A DNA stretch of 64,000 bases from Cheilinus undulatus (GCF_018320785.1 NC_054886.1:31913732-31977731); one strand, 5' to 3'; positions 45,441-58,300 are shown, numbered from the stretch's first letter. Numbers and translations are program-made. Notes: generated from the letters alone by a model not told the origin.

Positions 45441-46652
45441 GCAGACATGTATTTATACATATTCATAGAGGAAATATCACACTTTTACTCAGTCTTCCTG
45501 TGAAAACACATAAGTTTCCATTGATTTATCAAGTTGTGGTCATTTATCTCATTATCTCAGTAACAATGCCTGTTTCCTGTGATTACAAATTAAGATCTAA
45601 AGATGTAGTGTCTTAAAATTTGCTGGTAATCAGGGAAAACCATTTTTGTTTTTGTAAGATGAAATTATAAATATCATGAGGTATCAAGAAAACATACATG
45701 TAGGGATGCGTGTCATTATTGTTTTTATTTTATGACCAAAGTTATGATTTCATCAGAATTCATATGGGGTTGTTATCTTGAGCTTGTTGAGGCTGAGTTG
45801 AACTTGAAAGTGTCATCACAAATCTCTTGTTCCTGTTTTTTCATTGATAAGATAAAGTCTGAAAATATTTCAACTTTAGTGTGATTAGATAAAAGACATT
45901 TTAGACAAATAAAGATCACTTTAAAAAAGGTGGTGAATTCTGTTATGGACCAAAGAAGAAGCGGCCCCAGCACTGAACCTTGAGGAACTCCTTAACTAGC
46001 TTTAGCATGCATTGATGGTTTACAACACAGTGTGGTACAGAAACAGTAAACCCTCTATTTTTTAGCATCTCAACCCTCTCTCTTTCTCTCTCCTCACTAA
46101 AAAAGTAAATTTATGTCTCTCTACTCTCTAAATCAGTAGACAGGAAGTGAGTCATCAACCACAGCCCTCGCTCCACTTTGACACAGGATGCTTGCTCAGT
46201 TTTCAGTTCTTACTTCAGCAACACGAGTGTGAACAGCATGATGCTTGTGAAGGTGAAGAACACATTCAGACAGCGTACAGTCTGAACAATAAAAAAGCAG
46301 AACCATTGTTAAGGGCGTCTAGTTTGGTGCACTTTTTCACATACTTTGGTTTAAGGCCAAAGAAAGCAGGAGCAACACCAATGAAAGCCAACGTCAGTCA
46401 ATCAATCAATTTTTATTTACACATCATGAGTCATTTTACAAGAAGAGCAGGTCCAGACTAGTGGTTCACAACTCAGGACCCCACAGTGGGTTGTGGTGGT
46501 GTTTACATTTGGTCATGAATGTGTCTGGAAAAAAACAATGGCAATAAGTCTATAACTGAAGCCCTAAGTGGACTTTAAGCCAAATATTCTATCTTAGTCT
46601 GTTTTGCAGTGATAACTAGTAAATAAGGTTGTTTTCTCTGGACCTTGGCATA

Positions 46653-46658
46653 TTTATT
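46653..46658 (-). terminator. Poly(A) signal for the 83-aa glycoprotein gene
   Basis: TTTATT (AATAAA on the minus strand) about 155 bp past the stop codon at 46813-46815, a normal distance for a short 3' UTR. Confidence 0.45.
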
Positions 46659-46812
46659 TCTTGTTAAAACAATGTTACTTTTTCTATTGCAATGTGGTAA
46701 TTTCTTAAAATCTCAAGAAAACAACCAGATTTTTCAAATTTTATAAGAAAATGGTGTATAATAAGGTATATGCATGCCTTTCGGGTGTCTATGATGGCGC
46801 ACTTTTTTATAT

Positions 46813-49800
46813 TTAGAAAGCTAACAGCACCACAACGAAGAGAACACTGAGCACGTGGAGTGGGCGGAGGATGGCGGTAGAGGAGTGGAGCGAGGACTCG
46901 GTTCCAGACTGTGAAATCTTTGTAGAAGCTGAAGGAAGAGACAAAATACATGTCAAAAATATCATATAAAATATACTTCAAAGGGCATTTTGATCTACTA
47001 TAGAGGGAGAATAGCAAAGTGCTTTGCAGAGTTCACATTAAAAGAACTAAATCAAGGCTGTTTCCACACATGCACTTTTCCAGACCCTCCAGGCTATGTG
47101 GGCCTGGTTTTGGGCTCAGGCAGAGAATCTAACCTCTAACACATAAGGCCGGCATTAAAGCTGTGACGGCACAAGCTGAATCTGGCTCGTGCCGCAGATG
47201 TCACAAACCAAACATGCACCTAGTCGGAAACACCCTTTAGAAGCCTCAAGTTTGACACTTGATCATATATATAGTTTGTTTGTTTGTGTTAAATAGCCAG
47301 AGCAAACATATTTGTATCATACTGTTAATACCAAGTAGCTATGTGTGTATCAGATGTAGTCAATACATACTTTCTTCTTTGTACTGAGAAATAGTTTGAA
47401 TGAATGAGAGAAAAACTTTGTGACAAAAATCTTTCCTGAAATAATAAATGTACCAATAAGAAGAACTGCAAAACAAAAAGGAATGTTGCGTTTAATGAGT
47501 AGATTGATTGACCTGGAGTGGTCAGTTCATCATCATAGGAGTCTGGTCCAAGAGATGTTTCTTCATACTCCCCTGTAAAGATATCAGAGAAATCTAAACT
47601 TAGCACAAAAAGTAAGGAAACCAGTGTTTGGTAAGTTATTTCTTTGTTGTAACAATGCTTCTTCTCAATAAATCTTATACTGTTAGAGAGCCTGTTCAGT
47701 TCCCTTCTAACGGTGCCACATTTGTAAGGACCATGCATTTGCGGGATGAGCAGCAGAGCTGAATATGTGGGTTGCACCCATGAGAAATTTGCCAGATCTT
47801 CTCTGCCCCTGTAAATGCCACTTCTCACCCATTTTGCCACTCTTTAACCCCTTTCCACTACTTTGCCAGGCTATTTGTGCCGTATTTTTGACACTTTTAA
47901 CCCATTTTTGATACTTTGTGCCTCTTTAACCAATTTTTTTCCATTATTAACCCCTTTTAAACCACTTTTCCAGCATGTTTTATCCTCTTATTTCCCCTTT
48001 TCTTCTATTTTTGACACTTTTTAACCCCTTTTCATTACTTTTTTTTGCACTATTTTTGACACATTTAACCCATTGTTGATACATTTACCCCCTTTTTCCT
48101 GTTTTCACCACCTTTTCACCAATTTTTGTCCCTTTGTGCCACTCCACAACCCATTTTGCCATTTTTCACCCATTATCTTTGTAACACTTTTACCAACCTT
48201 ACCCTTTTATAAAAAATATATAATAAGTATTACTAAAAGGCACATTTCTGTAAAAACAGATCAAATGTTAAGTCATTCTAAAACTATTTCAGTATTAATT
48301 GTTTTGGGGGTGGGTTTAAGAGCTGCAGACATTTAAAGCAAAGGGATACTCTTAAAATCACAACATCTTCTTCTCCTCCTTTTCTGAATTTAATGATCTT
48401 TCAGGGGCCGGACAGGAAGCTTTGGGGGGGCCTGATATGGCCCCCAGGCCACCAGTTGATGATCAGTGCCTTAGAGGATAGAGTGTAGTCCTGATTCATC
48501 ACACTGCCTACATTGAAAGTTGCCACGAAATCTGCATAGTGTTCTCCACGCCACCTCCATACTTTGATCCTTCCATCCAGTTTCTGCAGACAGAGCCATG
48601 ATTCAACACTGAACATGGCATTGTCCCACATTCTTAGGTTCCCCTGTCTGTGCTGTCGACACGATCACTAATGGGCCTGACGGTGAAGGGCAGTCATTGC
48701 AGGCTTCCTGGCAGCCTCATAAGCACAGAGACTGGCCGTGTGTAGTCTGTCCCTCACCGTCTGATCAGAGATCTGTCTGTGGTACAGTTGTGCAAATGTT
48801 GACTGTAAATCTCCACCATGTCCCAGTGTCAGCAAGGAGGTGGTGGAGGGATGTTTTGGGCTGGAATCACAGAAAGTGAGTTGATCGGCTCCTTTTAAGG
48901 TGCCTGAAGGTGTCAGAATGACCTCAGCAGTATATGTGAGGTTCCTAACTGCCCATTTCCTTCCATGGTATAAAAAGAAGAACCGTGCCTTCCAGAGTGA
49001 AATCATCATCCCATGCTGCTAAAAATCATACTGAGGGTTTGGTTGCCATGGGCTTAAAGGGAGAAAAAATCATGGTGTGGCCACCATCATCCCCTGACCT
49101 TTAACCCTACTGAGAGCCTGTGGAGCATCCTTTAAAGGAAGCTCTATGAGGGTGGACAGCAGTTAAGCTCCAAACAGCAGCTCTGGGAGGATTTCTGGCA
49201 TCCTTAAAGGAAATCCAGACACTAAACATGGACTAACAAATTCAACTGATTACAGAGTAATCAGAAGGGCTTCTATGTCAATATGGACCTGCAAAGATGG
49301 TTTTGATTGAAATAGCTTTGATTTGAGAAAAATTACCTCCTAATACAAAATATTACAACAGATTTATGTTTTCAATCCCTTAGAAACTATTGAGTGTTTA
49401 AAACTCTGAATAATAATTTGTAATAGTAATTTTAGTTAAATTGCAAAAAAGTAATAAAAAAAACAAAAAGGCAATTGCCATCATTGGTAATTTTGTCAAA
49501 TAAAATCCAGATTACAATATAAATGTTGAAGAATGAAAAATCCAATTGACCGCCAATTATGTAGACTATTTAGGAAAAACTGAACAAAAATGTTATGCAT
49601 AATTATTTGGAACACAGAGTCTGGGTTTGGTCTACATTAAAATAAGTGCTTAACTTAAAGGGCTGCTTCTCTCTAAAAACCATGAAAACACAGCCAGGGC
49701 TGTGCAGGGATTTAGCAACACTGGCGTAAAATGCCTCAGAGTATCCAGGTGCATCTGGCTGCTGCCGGTGTGGGTTTGTACGCAGAAAAATAATGGGGAC

Positions 49801-51819
49801 GATTATTTTGACGTGCAACGGACAGCGGTGGTGTGTTTTCAGAATTCAAACCAATGAACTCAAACCAGAAAAGACAGAATACTTTACCCCCGTAGTCTTC
49901 ATCTTCTCCCTGTGCTAACATCACTGCAGCCCCTACAGAGTAGAAGAACAGAAAGTTCAAGTAAAATCTGAAACAGCTTGCAAACAGTCGGTTGTTTTTA
50001 ACCTGCTTTGTCTTTTCAGTAGTACAGTGTGAAATAGTTAGCCTAGTAGCATTTAGCTGGACAAACTTAAATGACACCATATTTAGACGAGACCAGAAAT
50101 GGTTTTAACTTTAATAAGAATTTTATTCATGCATACAGAGTTTGAATGAAACACAAGATACTTGTGCCCTATAAAGAGGATCGGCGTTCAGAGAAGAAAT
50201 CCCTAATCCATTACTATCTGCCTCCACAAGTCAACCGTGCAGACTGATGGGTAGTAAGAAACCAGCACTTCACAGGGGTCGTCAGTGTTTCGTCCAGTAG
50301 GAAGGATCCCCTCACAGTACCACAGAAGGGACCAAACAGCAGTGTTTTATTATTTGTGTGTGTACAAAAAAATAAAAAGAACAATCAGAGAGAAAAACAA
50401 GCAACAATCGATCTAATAGGTAAATGTTGACTTATGAGCCAGATGGCATAGAAAGACACTCATACTGCCATCTGCTGCTGAATACTTAAACTTTTCCACC
50501 AAACAATACAAACATGAACTGAAAATCTGACTCCTGCTGTGTATCTGGAGAAACACCACAAGCAGTCTCAGCGTATTTATTCATATTAATTTATTTTCTT
50601 CCTAATATTTATGTTGTCCATGAAATCTTCAGTACATAAAAACAGGAAAAATGGCCCTTTTTAAAAATTCTTACAGGGATTTAAAAAAAAAAAAAAATTA
50701 AAAAGGAGGAAAAAAAAAGGAAAAGTCTTAAAGGCTTTTTTTTTTTCCTGAAACTTAAAAACAGGACAAAAGCTTATTTTTCCATTTATTTTTTCAGAAA
50801 TATAAAATGTAAAAACAAAAAAAAAAACAAAACAAACAATTTTTTTTTTTTTTGGTTGTAATTTTCCCCTTTTTCTTTCAAAAATAAAACAATAAAAAAC
50901 AAAAAAACAAACAAAAAACAAACAAACAAAAAAAAATGGAATTATGCGTTTCTCCAGATTCTGGGGCTTGTTTCAACCAGGAAATGGATCTGGCCGAAAA
51001 TACAGACCCTTTTCATGATTAATGGCATGTCCAAGTTTTTTATACTATTTCACCATCATCATTATTGCCCATTTTCAACCAGTTTGCCACTTCTTAAACT
51101 TTATTCATCACTTTTTCTGCGCATTATTGCCACTTTAAAGCAATTTTTCCACTTTTTAATCTCCTTCCATCACTTTTCTGCAGGTTTTTTGCCACTTTTA
51201 ACCCTTTTTTGTCATTTCCTGCCTACATTTGCCCCTGTAAACCCTTTTTTCACTACTTTGTATGCCCTTTTTTTCCAGGTTAAAAATGAAATATGGTTAT
51301 CACAGCTTAACTTTTCAATGGAAATATAGTGTGAAATGTGGCATCTAGAAGACATTTCATCTGAAAGAGGAAGAGTCTACCACAGCATGAATAAGTGGGT
51401 GTGATGTCAAAGATGTGGTGAAGCTGAGTAGCATCATTTCAGTGTGGAAAAAAATACAAATGCACCCTGCTAAGGAGAAGTGGTTTCATATGTAAGCCGC
51501 TATCTTCCCTTTTCTCATACTCTCTCAAATTGACTGTGGATTTCCGTACCATGTTTTATTGCAGTTAAGTAATGTAAATTATTCAGCTGCAAAGTCATGG
51601 TAAAACTTTTCAATATTATTAATATATTTAAAACATCAGCAAACGCTCTACAAAGGAGGAGATCTATGAACGTTATCTGTCTGTAATAATGTTTAGTTGT
51701 TCTCTTTTTCAGATTTATTTACTAAAAGCACAAAACAACAAGCAACTTAATTTCCTCCAGCTTTACAAAGCTAAATATCTGTACTCACCAACGGCCACCA
51801 TCAGCAGGTAAATCTTCAT
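46813..51819 (-). CDS. 83-aa mini-mucin, probable GPI-anchored surface protein
   Basis: Four coding exons (minus strand): 51819-51789, 49932-49888, 47572-47513, 46928-46813. All introns are phase 1 with GT-AG ends, 252 nt. Residues 1-19 are a signal peptide (MKIYLLMVAVG, AAVMLAQG). Residues 20-45 are strongly acidic with three tyrosines (EDEDYGGEYEETSLGPDSYDDEL), a pattern favourable for tyrosine sulfation. Residues 46-64 are Ser/Thr-rich (O-glycan sites) with no asparagine or cysteine. The last 15 or so residues (HVLSVLFVVVLLAF) are hydrophobic and end at the stop with no tail, as in GPI-anchor signals. Size and layout resemble CD24/CD52-type leukocyte mini-mucins, but there is no sequence match I can name. 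The acidic Tyr plus Thr segment recalls the N-terminus of PSGL-1, a selectin ligand; function is inference. Exon 3 is also phase-compatible with tmem154-like exon 2. Confidence 0.65.
47830..48190 (-). repeat. Degenerate GTGGCAAAAATGG array, block 4 (inverted)
   Basis: Reads as 'ccacttttgcc', 'aaccccttt', 'tttttgacacttt' on the plus strand, the complement of the other blocks. It sits in the intron between exons 2 and 3 of the 83-aa gene. Confidence 0.65.
48403..49625. mobile_element. Mosaic of hAT-like end and two Tc1-like fragments
   Basis: At 48403-48475 is a hAT-like end ('ggccggacaggaagctttggggggg...ccagttgatgatcagtg'). At about 48480-49010 the minus strand encodes Tc1 transposase pieces, including 'ISDQTVRDRLHTA' followed by 'RKPAMTALHRQAH' (HTH region) and 'ESWLCLQKLDGRIKVWRWRGE'. 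From about 49070 to 49620 the plus strand matches the 3' part of another teleost Tc1 family ('ccctgacctttaaccctactgagagcctgtggagc' to 'aattatttggaaca'). All are broken. They fill the 83-aa gene intron 2. Confidence 0.6.
50630..51010 (+). repeat. A/T-run repeat, second copy
   Basis: Homologue of the 26215-26560 block, with longer A and T homopolymers (50675-50690, 50840-50855). Intron 1 of the 83-aa gene. Confidence 0.55.
51045..51290 (-). repeat. Degenerate GTGGCAAAAATGG array, block 5 (inverted)
   Basis: Complementary-orientation block: 'tttgccact', 'cacttttaaccc', 'tttgccccttt'. It sits in intron 1 of the 83-aa gene. Confidence 0.6.
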
Positions 51820-51839
51820 CTTCACGTCTCCTCTTCTTC

Positions 51840-53440
51840 TTTAAATGTTACACTCAGAAACTCTCCAGTTCTCCTGAAGACTGAGCGGTACCGCTGTATG
51901 TCTACCGCCTATGACCTCACATCTCTGTGTCTGAAAATACCCAAGATACAGAGAGAGGAAGTAGACACTGACAGAGACAGTTAGTTGCATTAGCAGTTGA
52001 TTTTCAGCTGTGATTATTCTGCGCTTTGTTCTTAAAATCACGCTTTTATAACTGGTCATTACACTCTCAATAGCTTGGTCCCTAAAAGACTAAATAGGCG
52101 CTCCCCAGATGTCATTTCTATGCCGATGACATGGACCAGTAGCATTAGCAGTAGCACCAGGCTATGAAAAACATCTGCTGAAGGTCTCGGTGCATGCTGA
52201 CATTCCTCTCTGACTTTTTTAAGTCCACCAAGCCCACTCACAGTCTTATCACTACAAAAATGGCTTTCAGAAGATGGGGTATGTATTTTGACATAGGCGT
52301 CTTTCCTGTGGGGATTTCCAGATAGATCTCCAACCTTCCATTTCTCTGCAAGATCTGGGAAAAAGCAGTTGCTTCATCACCACATCACCACATGTCCAAT
52401 CAGGAATAGCTGAGGTGATGTTCTGAGACCTCCTGAAATAAGAAAACCCTTTAAAACAAGCAGTTCACAATCTTCATGATTTATTATGGCTTTTTTCTAT
52501 GCAAAAAATAGATTCAATTATTTCACAGCATCTTGGCAATATTTCCAAATAAAACAACCAGAGGTTGACTTAAAGAAATGTGGCCTAGTTGTGGTTCACC
52601 ACCAGGTGGCAGTGTCACCACAGGATGAAGAGTCCAAACGGCTACAGCGAGTAAACTAAGGGATGTTTTTCCTAAGAGGGGGCTGATATCGACCTTCTCA
52701 TGCACTTGACTTGAATGCAGCACAGGTGAACACCGTAAGGGCTTTACAACAAACGTGGTCATGTGACAGAGGACAGAAACAAAAACAAAAATCACACACA
52801 TCGTTAAAAAGAAAGCAATGCACCAACATCAGTGCATCATTAATCCAGATCTGGTGTTTGCATAAGACACATGACGCATCCACTAAGAGTTTGGTGTTTT
52901 GGTTTGCTCTAAAATCTCTGCAGGTTAGAATAAGGCTGTCGTTTAATCTGTGTGTGTTTTTTGTCTGCATATAAAAACACATGAGGAAAGCGTACAAACA
53001 AAAACACACAACAGAGGCTTTCTTAGTCTTGGAGTACTATTCAAAAGTTGTCGGTCAACATTATCGGGCATTAAACGCTGACTAGGATGAGCTGTCAAAG
53101 ATAAATAAAGGTGAAGCCTTAGGACGCACAACAACACAACAGCAGGGACAAAACACACTAAAAACAACATGAATTAATATGAAATAGAGACGCTAATCAG
53201 CAGCTGTAGTGCTTTAGCTAAAATCTATCAGTAGTACTTTATGGGGATTGAGACTTTTATTTTGTTGAGCCAAACTTCAATAAAAAAAAGATATTTTGGC
53301 AAAAACAGGAAGACAATGGTTTGTGAAAACTAAATGAGAAAGTGCTGATTCTCTCCTTACTCTTATTTACTAAATCTGAATTCAAATGTCATGTTTTGAT
53401 GATGCTGATGTTCACTAAAGTGGGTCTGATTCCCCTCTAC
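51840..53440. other. Intergenic between the 83-aa gene and FHIP1, no gene seen
   Basis: Contains the presumed 5' flank of the 83-aa gene (51820-52060). The rest has no recognisable coding exon or complete transposon. Short open frames on both strands lack any family pattern. Confidence 0.4.
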
Positions 53441-53444
53441 AAAC

Positions 53445-54805
53445 CCAAGTCATCAGGGCCCATAACAGGTATTCACCCCATCGGATTTTTTACCCTTTTA
53501 TTGAATTTATAAATCAATCATGGTCTTTATCTTTTTTGACAAAAATTACAAAAAATACCTCTTTAATGTCAAAATGAAAACAGATTTCTACAAAGCTGCA
53601 TGAATCCCTTTAAAGAGACTAGTTCAACAAAGGTCTAGCCATTGGTGCTAGTAGTCTCAGTTAGCCAAACAGGGATCACCTGAGTGCAGTGGATGTGTCT
53701 CAGTGATTATAGACACCTGTGTCTGGAAGGTCATGTCACTGGTTAATCAGTATTCCTTGTTACATTTCACCATGAAGACAAAAGAACACTCCAAGAAATT
53801 CAGAGAAAAAGTTATTGAAAAGTAGAAGTCAGCGAATGGATACAAGGCTCTGAACATGCCCCAGAGTTCAGCTAAATCCAACATGAAGAAGTTAAGGAAT
53901 ATGGCACATGTGTAAATCTGCCTCGATCAGACCGTCCTCACAAACTGAGTGAGCGTGCAAGAAGGAGACTAGTGAGAGAGGACACCAAGACACCTATGAC
54001 TACTCTGAAGGAGCTTCAGCAGTTGAGATGGGAGAGGCTCTGCAGACAACAACTGTTGGCCGGGTTCTTCACCAGTCAAAGCTTTATGGGAGAGTGGCAA
54101 AGAGACAGACACTGTTGAAGAAAACTAAATCTGGACTAGAGTTCACCAAAAAGCACGTGGGAGACTCCATAGTCAAGAGGAAGAAAGTTCTTCAGTCTGA
54201 TGAGACCAGAATGGAGCTTTTTGGTCGTCAGACACTGCACATCACCACAAACACACCATCCCAGCTGTGAAGCACAATGGTGGCAGCATCATGCTGTGGG
54301 GATGCTTCTCAGCAGCCTGCCCAGAAAGGCTCATAAAAGTAGAGGATAAAATGAATGTGGAAAAATCCTGGAGGACAATTTTATTCAGTCTGCAGAGAAC
54401 TACGACTTGGGAGAGGATTTATTTTCCAGTGAGACAATCAGCCGAAGCATACAGAGGAAGCTACACAGATTTGGTTTAAAGATAACAAGAGGAATGTTCT
54501 GGAGCGGCCGACTCAAAGCCCAGACCTCAGTCCAGTGGAGAATTTGTTTTAGCCTGATCGAGACCTATCCACACAGACTCAGTGCTCTGATTGCAGCCGA
54601 ATCTACTAAATACTGATTAGAAAGGGTTGAATATTCATGCATTTTTATTTAATTGAGATTACTTTGTAGAAATCTGTTTTCACTTTGACATTAGAGAGGT
54701 TTTTTATTGTAATTTTTTGTTAAAAAACATACTCACCATGATTGGTTTATAAAATCAATAAAAGGGTAAAAACATCCAGGGTGGTAACACTTTTATAGGC
54801 TCTGT
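53445..54805 (+). mobile_element. Tc1-like transposon with broken transposase
   Basis: Long inverted ends: 'tattcaccccatcgg', 'tacccttttattgaatttat' and 'aaatcaatcatgg' on the left mirror 'ccatgattggtttat', 'aaaatcaataaaagggta' and 'ccagggtggtaac' on the right. A start at 53772 opens a transposase frame (MKTKEHSKKFREKVIEK, then a HTH-like block). It is broken by a stop soon after and by later frameshifts (fragments 54028-54270, 54267-54479, 54407-54616). Not functional. It lies 0.6 kb past the FHIP1 stop codon. Confidence 0.85.
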
Positions 54806-55374
54806 ATCTGTTGGTTATGAAGATTATCCTGCCAGATTTTCTGTGGAATTTAAAACTTTTTTTTCTTTTTTTTTAAAGGTTGAAATCTCAGGTTAGATAT
54901 ATGGTAGTTCATGGATTACTCCATCATTAGACTGAGTAGGTTGGTTTAAGATGGCAGCTATAAAAAGTCTGATAAAAAATTCCAAATAGATTTTGTTTTC
55001 CACCTTAAATAATAATGCAACCATTTCAGAAAAGAGCATACAAAACTAATTGCACCAATCTCATAAATATATAGATAACACTGATTTATGTTCAAAATAA
55101 TTATTTATCTTCTTCTATGTATAAATATCATTCATATTCACATGGGGAAAACTTTAAAATATTCAAGTGCTGCCAGGAATATAAACATAGAGTACATCAT
55201 TTATGCTTTAAAGCAATATCAACATGTATTGCTTATATCTGTTGCATTCCTGTTTGTGCAATTTTAGTGCTTGTAATTTAGGGATTTTAGAAACAGTCTT
55301 CTGCTGGTGGTCACTGAGCAGTTCTTCGCAGATTTTCCCCATTGGACTGGTGGCTTTCACCAGTAATACTCCCA

Positions 55375-58300
55375 TCACTCCTCAGCAGAACAGTCCAGTG
55401 CGATGCTGTGCTCCTGGGCGATGGCGGCTAGCTCTTTCAAGAACTCGGCATAGAGGATGATTGCAAACACTTTGCTCTTGGCTTGCAAGGGAATTGGAGG
55501 GCAAGGCGGTAGGACGCCGAAAGGAGGCAAAGCCAGGGCGTTCTTCACAGAACCGTTAGGAGGAGATGGGTCCAGGATGATGTCCCCATCATGGGACTGG
55601 AGGCAGTCTGAAAAGTTAATGCCACAGAGGAGTTTAAGTATGACAGTAAGGGGAAAGAATAAAAATCAACCGACACTTTTAATGCCCACCAATCCAGAAA
55701 ACTCCTCCTTCTACATCTTGCATTTAAAGGGGTGGTGTACACTATATCCCAAAGGTTCTATGTTCTAAAGGTTTGTGTTCCCACAAGTCATATATCCAGT
55801 GCTCCTATGCTTCCAAGGTCTTAAGTTCTGTACCCCCTGTGCCTGTATCCCCAGTCTCCAGTTGATATTTCCCTCCTTGCTGTACATGTGAGTGTTCATT
55901 TACCTCTGACTTTGCTGTCCTGGTCTTTCACCAACAGGAACCTCCAGGCCTGAGTGAGCAGGGCAGGATAATCTGGTCTGGCTGCGACAAAGCGCTCAAT
56001 CTGAGCATGCACCGACACCAACACCTACACATACAGAAACACATGTAAACAAAGACGCCACTTTATCATGAGAAGACTGACAAAGTTCAATAGAATTCAA
56101 ATGAGATGAATCTACCACGGATGTTACCTGGTACAGAGTTCGTACGGTGGGTTGGTTTTGTGGGTCTGTGGTGAGCAGGAAGGATCTTAAAAGAGGTTGT
56201 GGGTATGATGCCAGCTGGGCCAGGATGCCCGTCACCAGCAGGTTAACTGCAATGGAGTTTTCCAGTAGGTTCTCAAGCCGCGATAAGAGGACACTGATAA
56301 ACGGACCTGTGGAATTATTTTCACTTCAGGTTACTGAGTAGGACTGAGGTAAACACAAAAAACTTTCTGGTTTTCCATCCTAGCATGTCTGATTAGTTGT
56401 TTTTTGGTTACTCCTATTAGTCTCCGATTCTTTGTAGTCAAATATAGCCTAATTAAAATGTAAATCTCCTTTTCTTAAAACCTTTGCTCATGTTGACAGT
56501 GTGCATGGGCAAACTGACTAAAACATTTGGAAATACATTTCAGACTTCATAAGTCATGATGTGCACAAATGTCAGGATACCAGAGAATAAAGAAGAAGGG
56601 CCTGAAATAACTCAAAGGGGAAATAATGAAATATTTTTGGGGAAAAAGGCAAAAAATGGGTTAAAGATGCAAAATTGTGTCAAGAAAGGTAGAATTGGGT
56701 GTGAAAATTATGGAAAGTGGTTAAAAAGTGGCTTAAATGGGATAAAAGGGGAAACATGGTTAAAAGGTGCAAAAATGGGACAAGAAAGAAGCTAGAAAAG
56801 CACTCGGAGAGCACAGACCTTCACCATCAGCCCTATCTCTCAATAGTGAAGAATCCTTTAGAAAAATTCTTGGATCCGTCCCCATGTGCCCCCTCATGCT
56901 GGAAGCATTGCCTGCTGGTGCCAAAAGATGCACTGACAGTCTCACCCATGGTCTCACTGGATGACTGGAAGTCATGGCAGAGGGTGAATATTCCTCTATT
57001 CCTCCCAGCATTGTGAGTATTCTTGCTACAATATCACTGTCTGTCTCTCTGTTACGCTCTCTGTTACGACTCGTCTCCTCGACCGGGCGTGTGTCTTTCA
57101 AACTCTATAAACTCCAAAACTTTGAATACAAACACACCCAAAATGCTGCTAGGATTAAAGTTACTCATGTCCGCCACCTCCTGGTGTAAAGTGGTAACAG
57201 CGCAGACCTCCACCATTAGCCCTATCTCCCAATAGTAAAGAATCCTTTAAAAAATTCCTGAATCCAGACGGTGATCCGGATCACTCCCAAAATCTAATCA
57301 TTCTTCTTTATGCCATTTCAGACATTTCCTGAAAATTTCACCAAAATCCATCCACAACTTTTTGAGTTATGTTGCTAACAAACAAATGAACAAACGAACC
57401 CGATCACATAACCTCCTTGGCGGAGATAAAAATGAGGCAAAGGGTTTAGCTAAATGTGGTAAATGTAGAAAAACAGTCAAGAAAGGCAAAAAAGTGGCTG
57501 AATGAAATCAAAGTTCAAAAATGGGTTAAAAAGGCAAACAAGGGGCAAAAATGGGAGGGGGAAATGGTGAAAAAAGGGTTAAATATGGCAAAAATGATTT
57601 TAAAGAGGCAGAAATTGGTCAAGTAATACAAAAATGGGAGGGGAAATGGAGAAAAAGGGTCAAAAAGTGGTTGATGTACAAAAAAGGGTCAAGATAGGCA
57701 AAAACAGTGGCAAAAGGGAGGGGAAATGATGAAAAATGGTTAAAAAGTAGCAAAATGGGTTAAAAGTAGAAAAAATGGTTCAAGAAAGGCAAAACAATGA
57801 GAAGGAAAATGGTAAAAAGTAGTTAAAAGTAAATAAGGCAAAAAAGTGGTAAAAAATGGGAGGTGAAATGTTGAAAAGTGGCAAAAATTGGTCAAAAGAT
57901 GCAAAGAAATGGGTCAAGAAAGGCAACTAAGGGACAAAAGGGGTGGAAAATGGTGGATAGTGGATGAAAAGTAGCAAAAATGGGGTCAAAGCCCCCCCCC
58001 CCAAAAAAAAAATATGTGGAAAAAATGGGCAGAAACAGTGATGAAAAGGGATGGAAAAGAGTGGCGCAAATAAGCAAATTCAACATCAGAGCCAAAACAT
58101 AGCTTGACACTTTTCAGCATCAAAATGAAGTAACTGTTAGCCAGGACACTAGCACCAATGCTAATAATTCAAGACACATGCATTGATACCATCCATAAAT
58201 CACAACTGGGTGGGGCCAGTTCACCTGGTTTGTCTAGGACCCAGACAATTCTGTGGACAGGTCTGCCTCCAGGTCTACTCCAAACCTCTCAGATTTCACT

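Noticed and set aside
46664-47017. 117-codon minus-strand open frame over 46664-47017
   Set aside because: It overlaps the last exon of the 83-aa gene in a different frame, has no family pattern and includes UTR sequence.
47325-47840. 171-codon minus-strand open frame
   Set aside because: It contains exon 3 of the 83-aa gene (EYEETSLGPDSYDDELTTPG) but extends through its acceptor and donor; the flanking residues are translated intron.
29256-51819. One large minus-strand gene joining the MKIYLL signal exon to the TMEM154-like span exons
   Set aside because: Phases would allow it, but exon 44163-44196 supplies a complete separate signal peptide for the TMEM154-like protein, and exon 46813-46928 gives the first gene its own hydrophobic end, stop and poly(A) signal. 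Two genes explain all exons better; fusion is kept only as a possible read-through.
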